This document shows, piece by piece, positions 26,280 to 34,658 of a stretch of 38,668 nt of DNA. The stretch comes from Rickettsiales bacterium (GTDB taxonomy: Bacteria > Pseudomonadota > Alphaproteobacteria > Methylaequorales > Methylaequoraceae). Location: the NCBI GenBank assembly GCA_002689325.1, contig NZFP01000013.1, positions 1 to 38,668 of the forward strand. Direction: 5' to 3'. The translations under genes were made by a program, and so were the position numbers. The notes below the pieces were generated by a model. It was not told the origin of the DNA, made no database searches, and worked only from the letters and a program-made list of their open reading frames with translations. Every line of letters begins with the position of its first letter. The stretch's first letter is position 1.

Positions 26280-27590
26280 TTATGGAAGTAAACCAGACCA
26301 TGCTGGATCAGATGCGTCAGATGGAGTAATCAGTTCTCTTAGGTTTACTCCGGTCAAGTCAATCAATTTGATTTTTGGAGCAGTTATTATTCCATCTGAT
26401 AATTTTGCCTGACTATAAAAACTTAATACTCTCCCATTGGGTGACCAAGTAGGTCCTTCCACTAAATAAGACCTGTAAACGACTCTTTCCCCTTTTCCAT
26501 TTGTGTACATAACGCCTATATAAAACTCACCATTTAAAAATTTCGTGAAAGCAATTAAATCTCCCCTAGGCGACCAAACAGGGGTAGCATATTTACCATT
26601 ACCAAAACTTATTCTTTTTGTTTTTTTTGTTTTAAGGTTCATGACATATATTTTTTGACTTCCACTCCTATCTGACTCAAATGTAATAAAATTTCCGTCT
26701 GGAGAATATGAAGGTGCCGTATCAATACCATCATATTTGGTTAATCTGTTAAGTTTTTGGGTTTTTAGATTCATTTCATAAATATCTGTATTTCCACCTC
26801 TGGCTAAACTCATTATTAATTTTTTACCATCAGGAGAATATCTTGGACTAAAAGTCATTCCTGGAAAATCACCCAAAACTTTTTGAAAACCTGTTGCTAA
26901 GTCCAGTATAAAAATCCTGGGAATTCTATTATTATAGGATAAATAAGCTACCTCTTGTGCTGCTGGAGAAAATCTAGGTGTTAAAGCTAAGTATGAGCCA
27001 TCTGTTAAAAATTTGTGATTTTCACCGTCTTGATCTACAATTGCTAATCTCTTTTTTCTATTACTTTTAGACCCTGATTCAGATATGTAAACAATTCTAC
27101 TATCAAAATAACCTGATTCACCGGTAATTCTTTTGTATATAATATCAGAAATTACGTGAGCAATTCTTCTCCAATTACTAATTTCAGTTGTTAATTGTTG
27201 GGCTACCATTTGTTTTTCGGAAAAAACATCCCAGAGTCTAAATTCAAGTACCAAACTTTGATTTCTTTTAAATGATAATCTCCCGTGAATAAGACCCTGA
27301 GAGGTTGTTAATTTCCAATTAGAAAACGTGGGAGTTTGATTAAATTTGATATTTTTTTCTAAAAATGTTTCTTCAGGTAAAACCTTAAATAAACCTGATC
27401 TTTGAAGATTATTAGAAACAACATTGTTAATCTTTGTTGATATTTTTTCTTCCTCATTAGAATTTGAATTAAATTTTAACAAAGCAACAGGGATTGGTTC
27501 CGTATTCCCCCTTGTAATATCAATTCTTAACTCTGAAAAAACTTTCAAAGGTAAAAATGTTACCAAAAATAGGAGTATTAGCTTTTTCAT
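26280..27590 (-). CDS. tolB: Tol-Pal system beta-propeller protein TolB
   Basis: A periplasmic protein that binds Pal and is released by TolA at the constriction site. From the ATG at 27590 it begins with a signal peptide (KKLILLFLVTFLPLKVFS) and then ELRIDITRG, the TolA-box-like N-terminus. An alpha/beta domain is followed by propeller repeats with the PRFSPDG, PRYSPDGKK, PSYSPDGNF and PVWSPRGD signatures. A TTG at 27626 extends the frame by 12 residues, but it would spoil the signal peptide, so I reject it. It lies downstream of tolA with a 42-base gap. Confidence 0.96.
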   Translation of the reverse strand: MKKLILLFLVTFLPLKVFSELRIDITRGNTEPIPVALLKFNSNSNEEEKISTKINNVVSNNLQRSGLFKVLPEETFLEKNIKFNQTPTFSNWKLTTSQGLIHGRLSFKRNQSLVLEFRLWDVFSEKQMVAQQLTTEISNWRRIAHVISDIIYKRITGESGYFDSRIVYISESGSKSNRKKRLAIVDQDGENHKFLTDGSYLALTPRFSPAAQEVAYLSYNNRIPRIFILDLATGFQKVLGDFPGMTFSPRYSPDGKKLIMSLARGGNTDIYEMNLKTQKLNRLTKYDGIDTAPSYSPDGNFITFESDRSGSQKIYVMNLKTKKTKRISFGNGKYATPVWSPRGDLIAFTKFLNGEFYIGVMYTNGKGERVVYRSYLVEGPTWSPNGRVLSFYSQAKLSDGIITAPKIKLIDLTGVNLRELITPSDASDPAWSGLLP

Positions 27591-27632
27591 AAAAATTAAT
27601 TCTATAACTATAGAAAATATTTTCAAAAGAAA

Positions 27633-28400
27633 TTAATTTAAACTTTGAGAAGGATCAAAATCGAGGATAATTTCTTTCCACGTTTCATATTTTTTTTTTG
27701 GCACTTGAAGTTTTTTACATTCAGGGTGATTAACTGCTCGCATTGCGCTTTCTGAAGCTGCACGAAAAAATGGGTTGTTTAGCTTACTATTAGTAAGTAA
27801 TTTGGTATTGACTACCTCACCGTCTTCGTTCAATTTAATTCTAATTGAAACAACTAATTTTTTTAAATCTTTTGCACCTGCAGGAACTATCCAACATCTA
27901 TAAAATTGTCTTCTAATTGCGTCTTTTTCAGAAATTGTTAATTTCTCACCTAACTTCACCTCTTTAATTTCTTCTTCATCTTCAAATTTTTCATCATCTT
28001 TTTTTTCATCTTCTAATGTTTTTTGGCTATCTTTTTTAATTTTTTCAATTGACTTAAGAATGCTATCCATTCTATTTTTTTTTTCTTTTTTTTGTTGAGG
28101 AGACTGATCAATTTTATTTACTTTTTTTTTCTTTTGTTTCTCTTTTATCGAAAACTCTGGAGGGTTGGGTTTGGATTTTGGTTTAGGCGGCAAAAAAAAT
28201 TGATTCTTTGAAATACTCTTCTTACTTTTTTTTTTTACCTTGTCTGTTTTATTAACAGTTTGATCTGAGACATCAACAATCTCGAGAGGAATTTCATAAA
28301 TCTCAAATCTTTTATTTTGTTTAAAGATCTCTGCTCCATACAAAAAAACTAACAAAATTCCAAAGTGAAGTGTTATAGATTTAAAAAGACCTCTGGTCAT
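27633..28400 (-). CDS. tolA: TolA-like energy-transducing protein of the Tol-Pal system
   Basis: Spans the periplasm and links the TolQR motor to TolB-Pal. A single N-terminal transmembrane helix (about 7-25, FKSITLHFGILLVFLYGAE) is followed by a Lys/Glu/Pro-rich linker (about 50-145). The C-terminal TonB/TolA-type domain (about 160-255) shows RQFYRCWIVPAGAKD and VSIRIKLNEDGEVVN. At 255 residues it is short but normal for alphaproteobacteria. The gene lies between tolR and tolB, and the order confirms the assignment over a general TonB protein. Confidence 0.9.
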   Translation of the reverse strand: MTRGLFKSITLHFGILLVFLYGAEIFKQNKRFEIYEIPLEIVDVSDQTVNKTDKVKKKSKKSISKNQFFLPPKPKSKPNPPEFSIKEKQKKKKVNKIDQSPQQKKEKKNRMDSILKSIEKIKKDSQKTLEDEKKDDEKFEDEEEIKEVKLGEKLTISEKDAIRRQFYRCWIVPAGAKDLKKLVVSIRIKLNEDGEVVNTKLLTNSKLNNPFFRAASESAMRAVNHPECKKLQVPKKKYETWKEIILDFDPSQSLN

Positions 28401-28406
28401 AATTAT

Positions 28407-28808
28407 CTATTTAAGTTTTGTAACTAATGCAACTTTTTTAAAACCTGACTTATTGATAAAAGACATTAAATCCATTATTTTACCATAATTCAAATTTTTA
28501 TCACCTTTGATATAAATTTTTAAATCTTTATTTTGTCCCCTTAATGCAATTAACTTTTTAACAAGATCATTGGGTGACATTTTTTTTTTTTGAATATATA
28601 TTTCTCCCTTAGAGTTCATAGAAACAGTGACAGGATCATTTTTTTCATTTTTTAGAACCGATGAGCTCTCCGGTAGATTTATTTTTATACCAGCGGTTAA
28701 AAGTGGTGCTGTGACCATAAAAATTATAAGTAAAACAAGCATAACATCAACAAATGGGGTCACATTTATTTCAGAAATTGATTTTCTAGATTTATAATTT
28801 TTTTTCAA
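28407..28808 (-). CDS. tolR: ExbD/TolR family biopolymer transport protein
   Basis: A proton-driven motor component of the inner membrane. One transmembrane helix, [17 protein letters not shown] (about 17-33), carries the essential Asp of the ExbD/TolR family ([12 protein letters not shown]). The periplasmic domain follows and ends [12 protein letters not shown]. At 133 residues it is typical. It sits 4 bases after tolQ and 6 before tolA, so it belongs to the tolQRA unit. Confidence 0.94.
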   Translation of the reverse strand: MKKNYKSRKSISEINVTPFVDVMLVLLIIFMVTAPLLTAGIKINLPESSSVLKNEKNDPVTVSMNSKGEIYIQKKKMSPNDLVKKLIALRGQNKDLKIYIKGDKNLNYGKIMDLMSFINKSGFKKVALVTKLK

Positions 28809-28812
28809 AATT

Positions 28813-29529
28813 TTACCTAAAAATTTCCTTTGAAATTATTAAAATTATTTCCTCTGAAAAAACTTCTAACTTATTTGAAATATTTTCCAACATACTATTG
28901 AATTTATTAAAAAATAGAACCGAGGGAATTGCTGCCACAAGGCCCAAGGCTGTAGCAAATAGAGCTTCAGCAATTCCAGGAGCTACTACTGCTAAACTAG
29001 TGTTTTGTGATATACCAATTGCCGTGAAACTATTCATTATGCCCCATACTGTCCCAAAAAGTCCTATAAATGGTGCAGTGGAGCCAACTGAAGCAAGAAA
29101 GTTTAGTCCTTTCTCCAAAGAACTTAACTCTTTATTAATTACAATAAGCATTTCTTTTTTTACATTTTCACAAAAAGACTTTCTGTAATCAAAGTTTTTA
29201 TTTGAAAAACCAGATTTTACTTTTTCAAAATATACCATTGCTGAGAAGAAAACTGCTTCTATTGGATGAGTGGGTTGAGATCCAAGTTTTTTAGAGAGCT
29301 TACTTAGGGTTTCACTGCCATAAAAGTTTTCTTCAAAATCTTCTGTATCAATTAATATATTTTTTAAAAGAGTATATTTTGAAAAAATTATCGCCCATGA
29401 CCAAATTGATGAAAAAATCAATAAAATAATTACTATTTTTACAACAATATCTGCCTGAAAAAACAGTGAAAGTATTGAGAAATCATTTGAAGATTCTTCT
29501 AATATTTTTTTTTCAATTGATTCATCCAT
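28813..29529 (-). CDS. tolQ: TolQ proton-channel protein
   Basis: An inner-membrane stator that works with TolR to convert proton flow into motion of TolA. Three transmembrane helices are visible (about 25-45, 135-160 and 165-190), with [27 protein letters not shown] and [20 protein letters not shown], the MotA/TolQ/ExbB family signature. I place the start at ATG 29529 (MDESIEKK); a TTG at 29550 would extend it by 7 residues and overlap ybgC. It lies directly downstream of ybgC, as in most proteobacteria. Confidence 0.95.
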   Translation of the reverse strand: MDESIEKKILEESSNDFSILSLFFQADIVVKIVIILLIFSSIWSWAIIFSKYTLLKNILIDTEDFEENFYGSETLSKLSKKLGSQPTHPIEAVFFSAMVYFEKVKSGFSNKNFDYRKSFCENVKKEMLIVINKELSSLEKGLNFLASVGSTAPFIGLFGTVWGIMNSFTAIGISQNTSLAVVAPGIAEALFATALGLVAAIPSVLFFNKFNSMLENISNKLEVFSEEIILIISKEIFR

Positions 29530-29536
29530 ACCAAAT

Positions 29537-29950
29537 TTATACAACCTCAAATGAATTTAATCTAGCAATTATATTTTTTGAGATTTTTGAGGGTTTATTT
29601 GATTTTGCGTTAATCCATACTAACTTAACCAAAACCTCACATATCACAATGTCATCTTTTATAATCAATTGTTTAAGATCTAAAGATGCCAGTTTATTTT
29701 TTAAAAAAAATGTTTTTACATCTAATTGGTCATATAAAAATGTGGGTTTTAAAAAACTTACTTTAATTTCTTTCACTACAAAAAAAAAGGAGTTATTAAT
29801 CATCTTATGCTTAATTTCCTCTAAATTTTCCCTGACAAATTGACTTCTTGCCCTTTCAGCAAATTTTAAATAGCTTGTATGATAGGTAAAACCTGAGGAA
29901 TCAGTATCTTCATAAAAAATTTCAAATTTTGTTTGATGTATTTTTTTCAT
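29537..29950 (-). CDS. ybgC: YbgC-type acyl-CoA thioesterase of the tol cluster
   Basis: A hot-dog fold thioesterase of about 137 residues. The motif FEIFYEDTDSSGFTYHTSYLKFAERAR contains the catalytic Asp of the 4-hydroxybenzoyl-CoA thioesterase branch (EDTDSSGFTYHTSY). It is the usual first gene of the tol operon and may act on acyl-CoA in phospholipid metabolism. I use the ATG at 29950; the codon before it is a TTG. It follows ruvB by 5 bases. Confidence 0.92.
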   Translation of the reverse strand: MKKIHQTKFEIFYEDTDSSGFTYHTSYLKFAERARSQFVRENLEEIKHKMINNSFFFVVKEIKVSFLKPTFLYDQLDVKTFFLKNKLASLDLKQLIIKDDIVICEVLVKLVWINAKSNKPSKISKNIIARLNSFEVV

Positions 29951-29955
29951 CAAAA

Positions 29956-30948
29956 TTATTGCTTTATGTGCTCAAGTCCTTTGTGAGATAATATTCTCCC
30001 TCGGGAAGTTCTTTGAACTAGACCTCTTTGCATAAGATAAGGCTCTATTACGTCCTCAATTATATCTTTGTGTTCCAGTAAAGCAGCGCTCAGAGTTTCA
30101 ATACCAACGGGGCCACCATGAAAGTCATAGGCTATACAATTCATATATTTTCTATCCATTTCATCAAGCCCCTCAGAATCAATTTTCATTTTTTTTAATG
30201 ATTCTTTTGCTGATTTTAAATCAATTTTATCCTCTTCATTTACAATTGAAAAATCGATTATACGTTTTAATAACCTTATAGCTATTCGAGGTGTTCCCCT
30301 TGACCTTTTTGCTATCTCATATGCTGAATCTTCACTTATATGAAATTTAAGTTTTTTGGAATTCAAGATAATAATTTGCATCAAATCCTCAGGCTCATAA
30401 AAACTGAGTTGTAAAGGAATTCCAAATCTATCTCTTAAAGGTCTAGAAAGAAGCCCAAGCCTAGTGGTGGCACCAATAAGAGTAAATTTTTCAATAGAAA
30501 TCTGAACAACTCTTGCAGATGGTCCTGAACCAATTACATAATCACATTTGTAATCTTCCATTGCAGGATAAAGTGTTTCTTCAATTATTGGTGACAATCT
30601 ATGAATTTCATCAATAAATAAAATATCACCTTCCATCATATTACTTAATAAAGTTACTAAATCTCCCTTTTTAGTAAAAGCTGGACCAGAAGTTGAATGA
30701 AAGTTTACATTCTTTTCATTTGAAATTATATGAGCTAGTGAAGTTTTTCCCAAGCCAGGTGGACCGTATAAGATTATATGGTCTAAATTTTTTTTTCTTT
30801 TTTTTGAAGATTCTATATAAGCCTCTAAATTTGATTTAATAAACCCTTGACCAATAAACTCGCCTAGAGAAAAAGGTCTCAAACTATTTTTCTTTTCCTC
30901 ATCTATCTCAGTTGAATCTAAGCTAATTTTTTTATTGTTCTCATTCAT
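29956..30948 (-). CDS. ruvB: Holliday junction branch-migration helicase RuvB
   Basis: AAA+ motor that drives branch migration with RuvA. The N-terminus LRPFSLGEFIGQ is typical, Walker A is GPPGLGKT (62-69), Walker B is FIDEIHRL, and the sensor region is IGATTRLGLLSRPLRDRFG. The C-terminal winged-helix part includes GPVGIETLSAAL and PYLMQRGLVQRTSRGR. At 330 residues it is full length. The ATG lies within the 3' end of ruvA (8-base overlap). Confidence 0.97.
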   Translation of the reverse strand: MNENNKKISLDSTEIDEEKKNSLRPFSLGEFIGQGFIKSNLEAYIESSKKRKKNLDHIILYGPPGLGKTSLAHIISNEKNVNFHSTSGPAFTKKGDLVTLLSNMMEGDILFIDEIHRLSPIIEETLYPAMEDYKCDYVIGSGPSARVVQISIEKFTLIGATTRLGLLSRPLRDRFGIPLQLSFYEPEDLMQIIILNSKKLKFHISEDSAYEIAKRSRGTPRIAIRLLKRIIDFSIVNEEDKIDLKSAKESLKKMKIDSEGLDEMDRKYMNCIAYDFHGGPVGIETLSAALLEHKDIIEDVIEPYLMQRGLVQRTSRGRILSHKGLEHIKQ

Positions 30949-31552
30949 TTTTAGATAAATTTGGTCTAGAGAGATAATTTAGAGCAATGGGTATCAATTC
31001 CTCTAAATTCATTTTTTTATTCTTGCTAATAACTTCAAATGCAGTTTTTTCACATATATTTTGAGAGTAACCTAAATTGGAAAGACATGAAACTAAATCA
31101 TTAAAAATTGTTTTAGAAAAATTAGAAATAACCTTTGCACTTTCCTCTTTCTTTTTTAGTTTTTCGCAAAGTTCATTTACAATTCTGATAGACAATTTTG
31201 CACCTACTCCAGATACTGAAGAAAAAACTTCATGATTTTTTACAATTATTGACTGTTGTATAACTTGCGAATCCAAACTACTCATAATATTTAAGGCCAT
31301 TTTTCCGCCCACACCCTGAACTTTTAGTAGATCAGAAAATAATTCTCTGTCATTCTTATTTGAGAAACCAAAGAAAAGTCTTTCACTTTCTTTAAGGATT
31401 TCAAATATAAAAAAAGTTACTAACGAATCTTTTTCGGAAATTTTATTTATATTTTTTTTTGGTACAAATACTCTGTAAACAACACCTTTGACATCTAAAT
31501 CAACAAAATCTTCAAACCAATCTTCAATAAAACCTTTTAATTTTACAATCAT
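30941..31552 (-). CDS. ruvA: Holliday junction DNA-binding subunit RuvA
   Basis: Forms a tetramer that holds the four-way junction and directs RuvB. At 203 residues it has an OB-fold N-terminus (MIVKLKGFIEDW), a helix-hairpin-helix centre (LKVQGVGGKMALNIMSSL and VSGVGAKLSIRIVNEL) and a C-terminal RuvB-contact domain (about 155-200). Its ATG overlaps the stop of ruvC (ATGA). The ruvC-ruvA-ruvB order is standard. Confidence 0.95.
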   Translation of the reverse strand: MIVKLKGFIEDWFEDFVDLDVKGVVYRVFVPKKNINKISEKDSLVTFFIFEILKESERLFFGFSNKNDRELFSDLLKVQGVGGKMALNIMSSLDSQVIQQSIIVKNHEVFSSVSGVGAKLSIRIVNELCEKLKKKEESAKVISNFSKTIFNDLVSCLSNLGYSQNICEKTAFEVISKNKKMNLEELIPIALNYLSRPNLSKNE

Positions 31553-32043
31553 ACAAATAAATTTATTTTAGACTTTTTGTGCATAGAATGACAAATTGCA
31601 ACTGCTAGGGCATCCGCAGAATCATGGTTCAAAGACTTAAGGCCTGGAAAAAAACTTTCAATCATTTTTATAATTTGTCTTTTCTCTGCATGACCATAAC
31701 CTACCAGGTTTTTTTTTACAGTATTTGGAGAGTATTCAAAAATTTCTACTTTAAATCTAGCTGCAACTAGGAAAATTATTGCTCTTGCTTTACCTAATTT
31801 AAGTGTGGATTGAGGGTTTTTATTAGAGAAAATTTTTTCAACCGCGATTGATTCTGGTGAGTATTTTGAAAATAATTCTGAAACACCCTCATAAATCATG
31901 TTTAATCTTTGTCCAAGAGGAGTGTCTTTTTTTGTTGATATTAATCCATGATTGACATATTTCTCGGAATTGCTCAAATTTTCTATTATACCCCAACCAG
32001 TATTATTTAAACCTGGGTCAAACCCAATAATTAAATTTTTCAA
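31549..32043 (-). CDS. ruvC: Holliday junction resolvase RuvC
   Basis: Cuts Holliday junctions symmetrically. The acidic active-site residues are visible: Asp9 in GFDPGLNNTGWG, Glu69 in AVEKIF, Asp141 and Asp144 in HDSADALAVAICH. At 164 residues it is normal. The start is a TTG at 32043 that overlaps the yebC stop (TTGA); no ATG is available near the conserved N-terminus. It is co-transcribed with ruvA and ruvB. Confidence 0.95.
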   Translation of the reverse strand: MKNLIIGFDPGLNNTGWGIIENLSNSEKYVNHGLISTKKDTPLGQRLNMIYEGVSELFSKYSPESIAVEKIFSNKNPQSTLKLGKARAIIFLVAARFKVEIFEYSPNTVKKNLVGYGHAEKRQIIKMIESFFPGLKSLNHDSADALAVAICHSMHKKSKINLFV

Positions 32044-32789
32044 ATTATTTTGTCCATCAAAGAATCGTTAATATTAAAGTTTGATGAGACTGTTTGAACA
32101 TCATCCAAATCCTCCAGTGTCTCTAAAAGTTTTATTAATACTCTAGCACTATCTTCATCAGAAACGTCAATAAAATTTAGAGGTTTCCATTCTATTTCAG
32201 AAAACTTTGGAATAGAAAATTTATTTTCTAGTTTTTGAAGAATAGTATTAAAGTTATCTAAGTTTGTTTCTAAAACAAAATCGCTCTCATTTTCGGTAAC
32301 ATCTTCTACATCTTCGGATGCACAGTAATCAAAAAAATCTTCAAAAGTACTTACTGATTTATCATAAGATATAACACCAACCCTCTTGAAATTATGTTTT
32401 ACACAACCACTTACACCAAGATTGCCATTATATTTAGAAAAAGTTGACCTTACTTCCGCCGCACTTCTGTTTTTATTATCTGTCATGGTCTCTACAATGA
32501 TTGCAACTCCATTAGGTCCAAAACCTTCGTAAATTATTTCTTCAATTAAATCCTTGTCATCTGTAGAGGTTTGTTTTTTAATTGCCTTATCAATACTTTC
32601 TTTTGTCATATTGGAAGATAAGGCGTTGTTAATTGCAGATCGCAATCTTGGGTTTGAATCTGGATCTGGTGAACCAATTTTTGCCGAAACTGAAATTTCT
32701 CTAATTAACCTTGAGAAGAGTTTTGCTCTTTTCTTATCTTGCGCACCCTTACGATGCATAATATTTTTAAATTTGGAATGACCTGCCAT
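32040..32789 (-). CDS. yebC: YebC/PmpR family regulator
   Basis: A three-domain protein of about 249 residues, beginning MAGHSKFKNIMHRKGAQDKK, the family signature. It contains YEGFGPNGVAIIVETMTDNKNR, the conserved core block. Family members have been described as DNA-binding regulators and, more recently, as translation factors that relieve ribosome stalling. I start at the ATG at 32789, one base after the preceding gene's stop, and not at an upstream in-frame codon inside that gene. It lies directly before ruvC, as in many alphaproteobacteria. Confidence 0.95.
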   Translation of the reverse strand: MAGHSKFKNIMHRKGAQDKKRAKLFSRLIREISVSAKIGSPDPDSNPRLRSAINNALSSNMTKESIDKAIKKQTSTDDKDLIEEIIYEGFGPNGVAIIVETMTDNKNRSAAEVRSTFSKYNGNLGVSGCVKHNFKRVGVISYDKSVSTFEDFFDYCASEDVEDVTENESDFVLETNLDNFNTILQKLENKFSIPKFSEIEWKPLNFIDVSDEDSARVLIKLLETLEDLDDVQTVSSNFNINDSLMDKII

Positions 32790-32790
32790 T

Positions 32791-33594
32791 TTAATTTGGA
32801 TTAAGTTTACCACCAATAATTACTTGATTAAATCCACTGACTATTTTTGTTTTATTATTAATTTCAATTAACACTCCACATAATGTACCTTCTCCAGATG
32901 CAGTTTCAAGCCTTGATTTTAAGAATTTATTTGTAAATTTTTGTATTGAAATACTTTTCTTCATTCCGATTACTGAGTCATAATCTCCGCACATACCAAG
33001 ATCTGTTTGATAGAATGTTCCTTTCTCCAGTAGATGTTGGTCTGCAGTTGGGATATGTGTATGAGTTCCAACAACAGCAGTTATCCGTCCATCAAAAAAA
33101 TGAGCAAGAGCCATTTTTTCTGATGTAGACTCTCCATGAATATCTAATATTATAATTGCATTGGAAAATTTTTTATCAATAAAAGTTAGAATTTCATCTA
33201 CCGATTTGAAAGGGTCGTCAATTATGTCCATAAACAGTCTGCACATAACATTAATAACAACAACAGTAGCTCCATTTTTTAATTCATAGGCACCATAGCC
33301 CAAACCAGGGGTTCCAGTCGGGTAATTGCAAGGTCGTAACAATCTTTTATCGGATTCAATATGTTCTATGATTTCTTTTTGATCCCATATATGGTTTCCA
33401 GAGGTAATTACATCTACACCACAAGAATACAAATCATTACAAATTTTCTTTGTAATACCAAAACCATTTGCTGCGTTTTCTCCATTGACTATTACAAAGT
33501 CAATTTTTTCATTTTTAATCAGAATTGGTACTTGTTCTAAGACAATTTGCCTACCAGATTTTCCAACAATATCACCACAAATCAATATTTTCAA
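32791..33594 (-). CDS. YmdB-family metallophosphoesterase (TIGR00282 type)
   Basis: A calcineurin-like phosphoesterase of 267 residues. The metal-binding blocks are all visible: GDIVGKSGR, VNGENAANGFGIT, ITSGNHIWDQKE, DIHGESTSEKMA and VVGTHTHIPTADQ. Relatives hydrolyse 2',3'-cyclic nucleotides, and the Bacillus YmdB affects development, but its role in alphaproteobacteria is not settled. The TTG start overlaps the upstream stop (TTGA). It lies between 5-FCL and yebC in the same reading direction. Confidence 0.9.
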   Translation of the reverse strand: MKILICGDIVGKSGRQIVLEQVPILIKNEKIDFVIVNGENAANGFGITKKICNDLYSCGVDVITSGNHIWDQKEIIEHIESDKRLLRPCNYPTGTPGLGYGAYELKNGATVVVINVMCRLFMDIIDDPFKSVDEILTFIDKKFSNAIIILDIHGESTSEKMALAHFFDGRITAVVGTHTHIPTADQHLLEKGTFYQTDLGMCGDYDSVIGMKKSISIQKFTNKFLKSRLETASGEGTLCGVLIEINNKTKIVSGFNQVIIGGKLNPN

Positions 33595-34139
33595 TTTTGA
33601 ACCCCATTTTCTGTAATTACTAAATCTAATTTTTTATCAAACTTCATCCTTGGAAGGTCATCAATTTTTTGATCATAAAAACCTATTCCAATTGTAGTAA
33701 TTTTTTTTCTTTGTTCTAGATAAGCTATAGTTCTGTCATAAAATCCCCCACCATATCCAAGCCTGAAGTTATTTGAATCAAACGCCAATAAAGGTACAAG
33801 GATTTTTGAAGGTTCTTCAAATAAATCATTATTAGGTTCATTTATTTTGAACTTACCCACTTTCATTTCTGTTTCTAGATCCCACCTCTTAAAAACTAAA
33901 GAAGATTTAACCTTTTCAATACAAGGAAGACACAAGGTAATTTTTTTTTTTAACAAATGTTCTAAGAATGGTAATATATTTACTTCATTTCTTACTGGAT
34001 AATATCCAGATAAAACATGGTTTTTTTCAAAATTCAAAGAACTTAGAAACTTACAAATTTTTTTTTCTTTTTCTTCTTTATTTTTAATAGAACTTCTAAT
34101 TTTAAGAAATTTTTCACGTAATTTTTTTTTCTCAATCAC
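33591..34139 (-). CDS. 5-formyltetrahydrofolate cyclo-ligase
   Basis: Converts 5-formyl-THF to 5,10-methenyl-THF using ATP. At 182 residues it shows the family signature LGYGGGFYDRTIAYL (about 128-142) and the N-terminal KKLREKFLKIRSSI with the basic phosphate-binding residues. The start is a GTG at 34139 that overlaps zapA by 8 bases. The 6S RNA gene that often lies between zapA and this gene is absent here because the genes overlap. Confidence 0.92.
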   Translation of the reverse strand: MIEKKKLREKFLKIRSSIKNKEEKEKKICKFLSSLNFEKNHVLSGYYPVRNEVNILPFLEHLLKKKITLCLPCIEKVKSSLVFKRWDLETEMKVGKFKINEPNNDLFEEPSKILVPLLAFDSNNFRLGYGGGFYDRTIAYLEQRKKITTIGIGFYDQKIDDLPRMKFDKKLDLVITENGVQN

Positions 34140-34419
34140 TTTTAATCCTAATTATTTTTTGTAATTCAGAAAGTTCATTTAAAATTTTTTTGAAATCCTC
34201 TTCCTCATCTTTAAAATGTTTTTTACTAAAGCTCAAGTCAGCAGCTAAAACTAAAGAAAGCATAAGAAATTTTTTTGATTGAGATAAAGTTTTTAGATGA
34301 GGGTTATTGTCCAAACTTGAGTTTAATAATTCTTCAGCTTTTCTAAGCAGATTTTCTTCACCTTTTTTACACTCTATCTCGTAACCAATATTATCAATTT
34401 TCAATTTCAAAATTGTCAT
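34132..34419 (-). CDS. zapA: Cell division protein ZapA
   Basis: A 95-residue protein that cross-links FtsZ filaments. It begins MTILKLKIDNIGYEIECKKGEENLLRKAEELLN, the ZapA globular head, followed by a C-terminal coiled coil (about 65-93, DFKKILNELSELQKII). The placement next to 5-formyl-THF cyclo-ligase is standard. It is translated through the ATGA overlap from the small upstream ORF. Confidence 0.85.
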   Translation of the reverse strand: MTILKLKIDNIGYEIECKKGEENLLRKAEELLNSSLDNNPHLKTLSQSKKFLMLSLVLAADLSFSKKHFKDEEEDFKKILNELSELQKIIRIKSD

Positions 34420-34589
34420 TTATTATTTTCCCTATTTTCTAGGAATTTTAGTATTTTTTCTAGAGTATTCACTATTTTTTCAACAAATTTTTTATCAATG
34501 ATCAAATAGTCTTTTTTAGACTTATTATCTAAATTTGTTTTTAAGAAATTTATTTTTTTAAGAATTATTGAAATCTGCTCTTTATTCAT
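34416..34589 (-). CDS. Small 57-residue helical ORF upstream of zapA
   Basis: An ORF of 57 residues, too short for most gene finders, starting MNKEQISIILKKINFLKTNL and ending KFLENRENNK. It is Lys/Ile/Leu-rich and probably helical, with a heptad-like pattern (INFLKTNLD and IVNTLEKILKFLE). Its TGA overlaps the zapA ATG (ATGA), as with the other coupled genes of this block, which supports it being real. In other alphaproteobacteria a small coiled-coil protein (DUF4164) precedes zapA and may have a ZapB-like role; this could be a shortened relative, which is inference. Confidence 0.6.
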   Translation of the reverse strand: MNKEQISIILKKINFLKTNLDNKSKKDYLIIDKKFVEKIVNTLEKILKFLENRENNK

Positions 34590-34603
34590 CTAATCAAATA
34601 AGT

Positions 34604-34635
34604 ATATTGGTTAAAGTAATATAATAATCCAATAT
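34604..34635. promoter_or_regulatory. gap promoter with flanking inverted repeat
   Basis: A perfect TATAAT (34620-34625) lies 33 bases before the gap ATG. It sits in the 18-base spacer between two arms of a perfect 7-base inverted repeat, ATATTGG (34604-34610) and CCAATAT (34629-34635). Such an arrangement could be an operator that brackets the -10. The -35 is weak. No Shine-Dalgarno precedes gap. The 69-base gap is shared with the divergent zapA operon. Confidence 0.4.
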
Positions 34636-34658
34636 TAAATAAATTTAAAATACTTGTT

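Noticed and set aside
27591-27626. Longer TolB start (TTG at 27626)
   Set aside because: It would put hydrophobic residues before a perfect signal peptide that begins at ATG 27590.
34132-34139. 6S RNA between zapA and 5-formyl-THF cyclo-ligase
   Set aside because: The two genes overlap by 8 bases, so no RNA gene fits.
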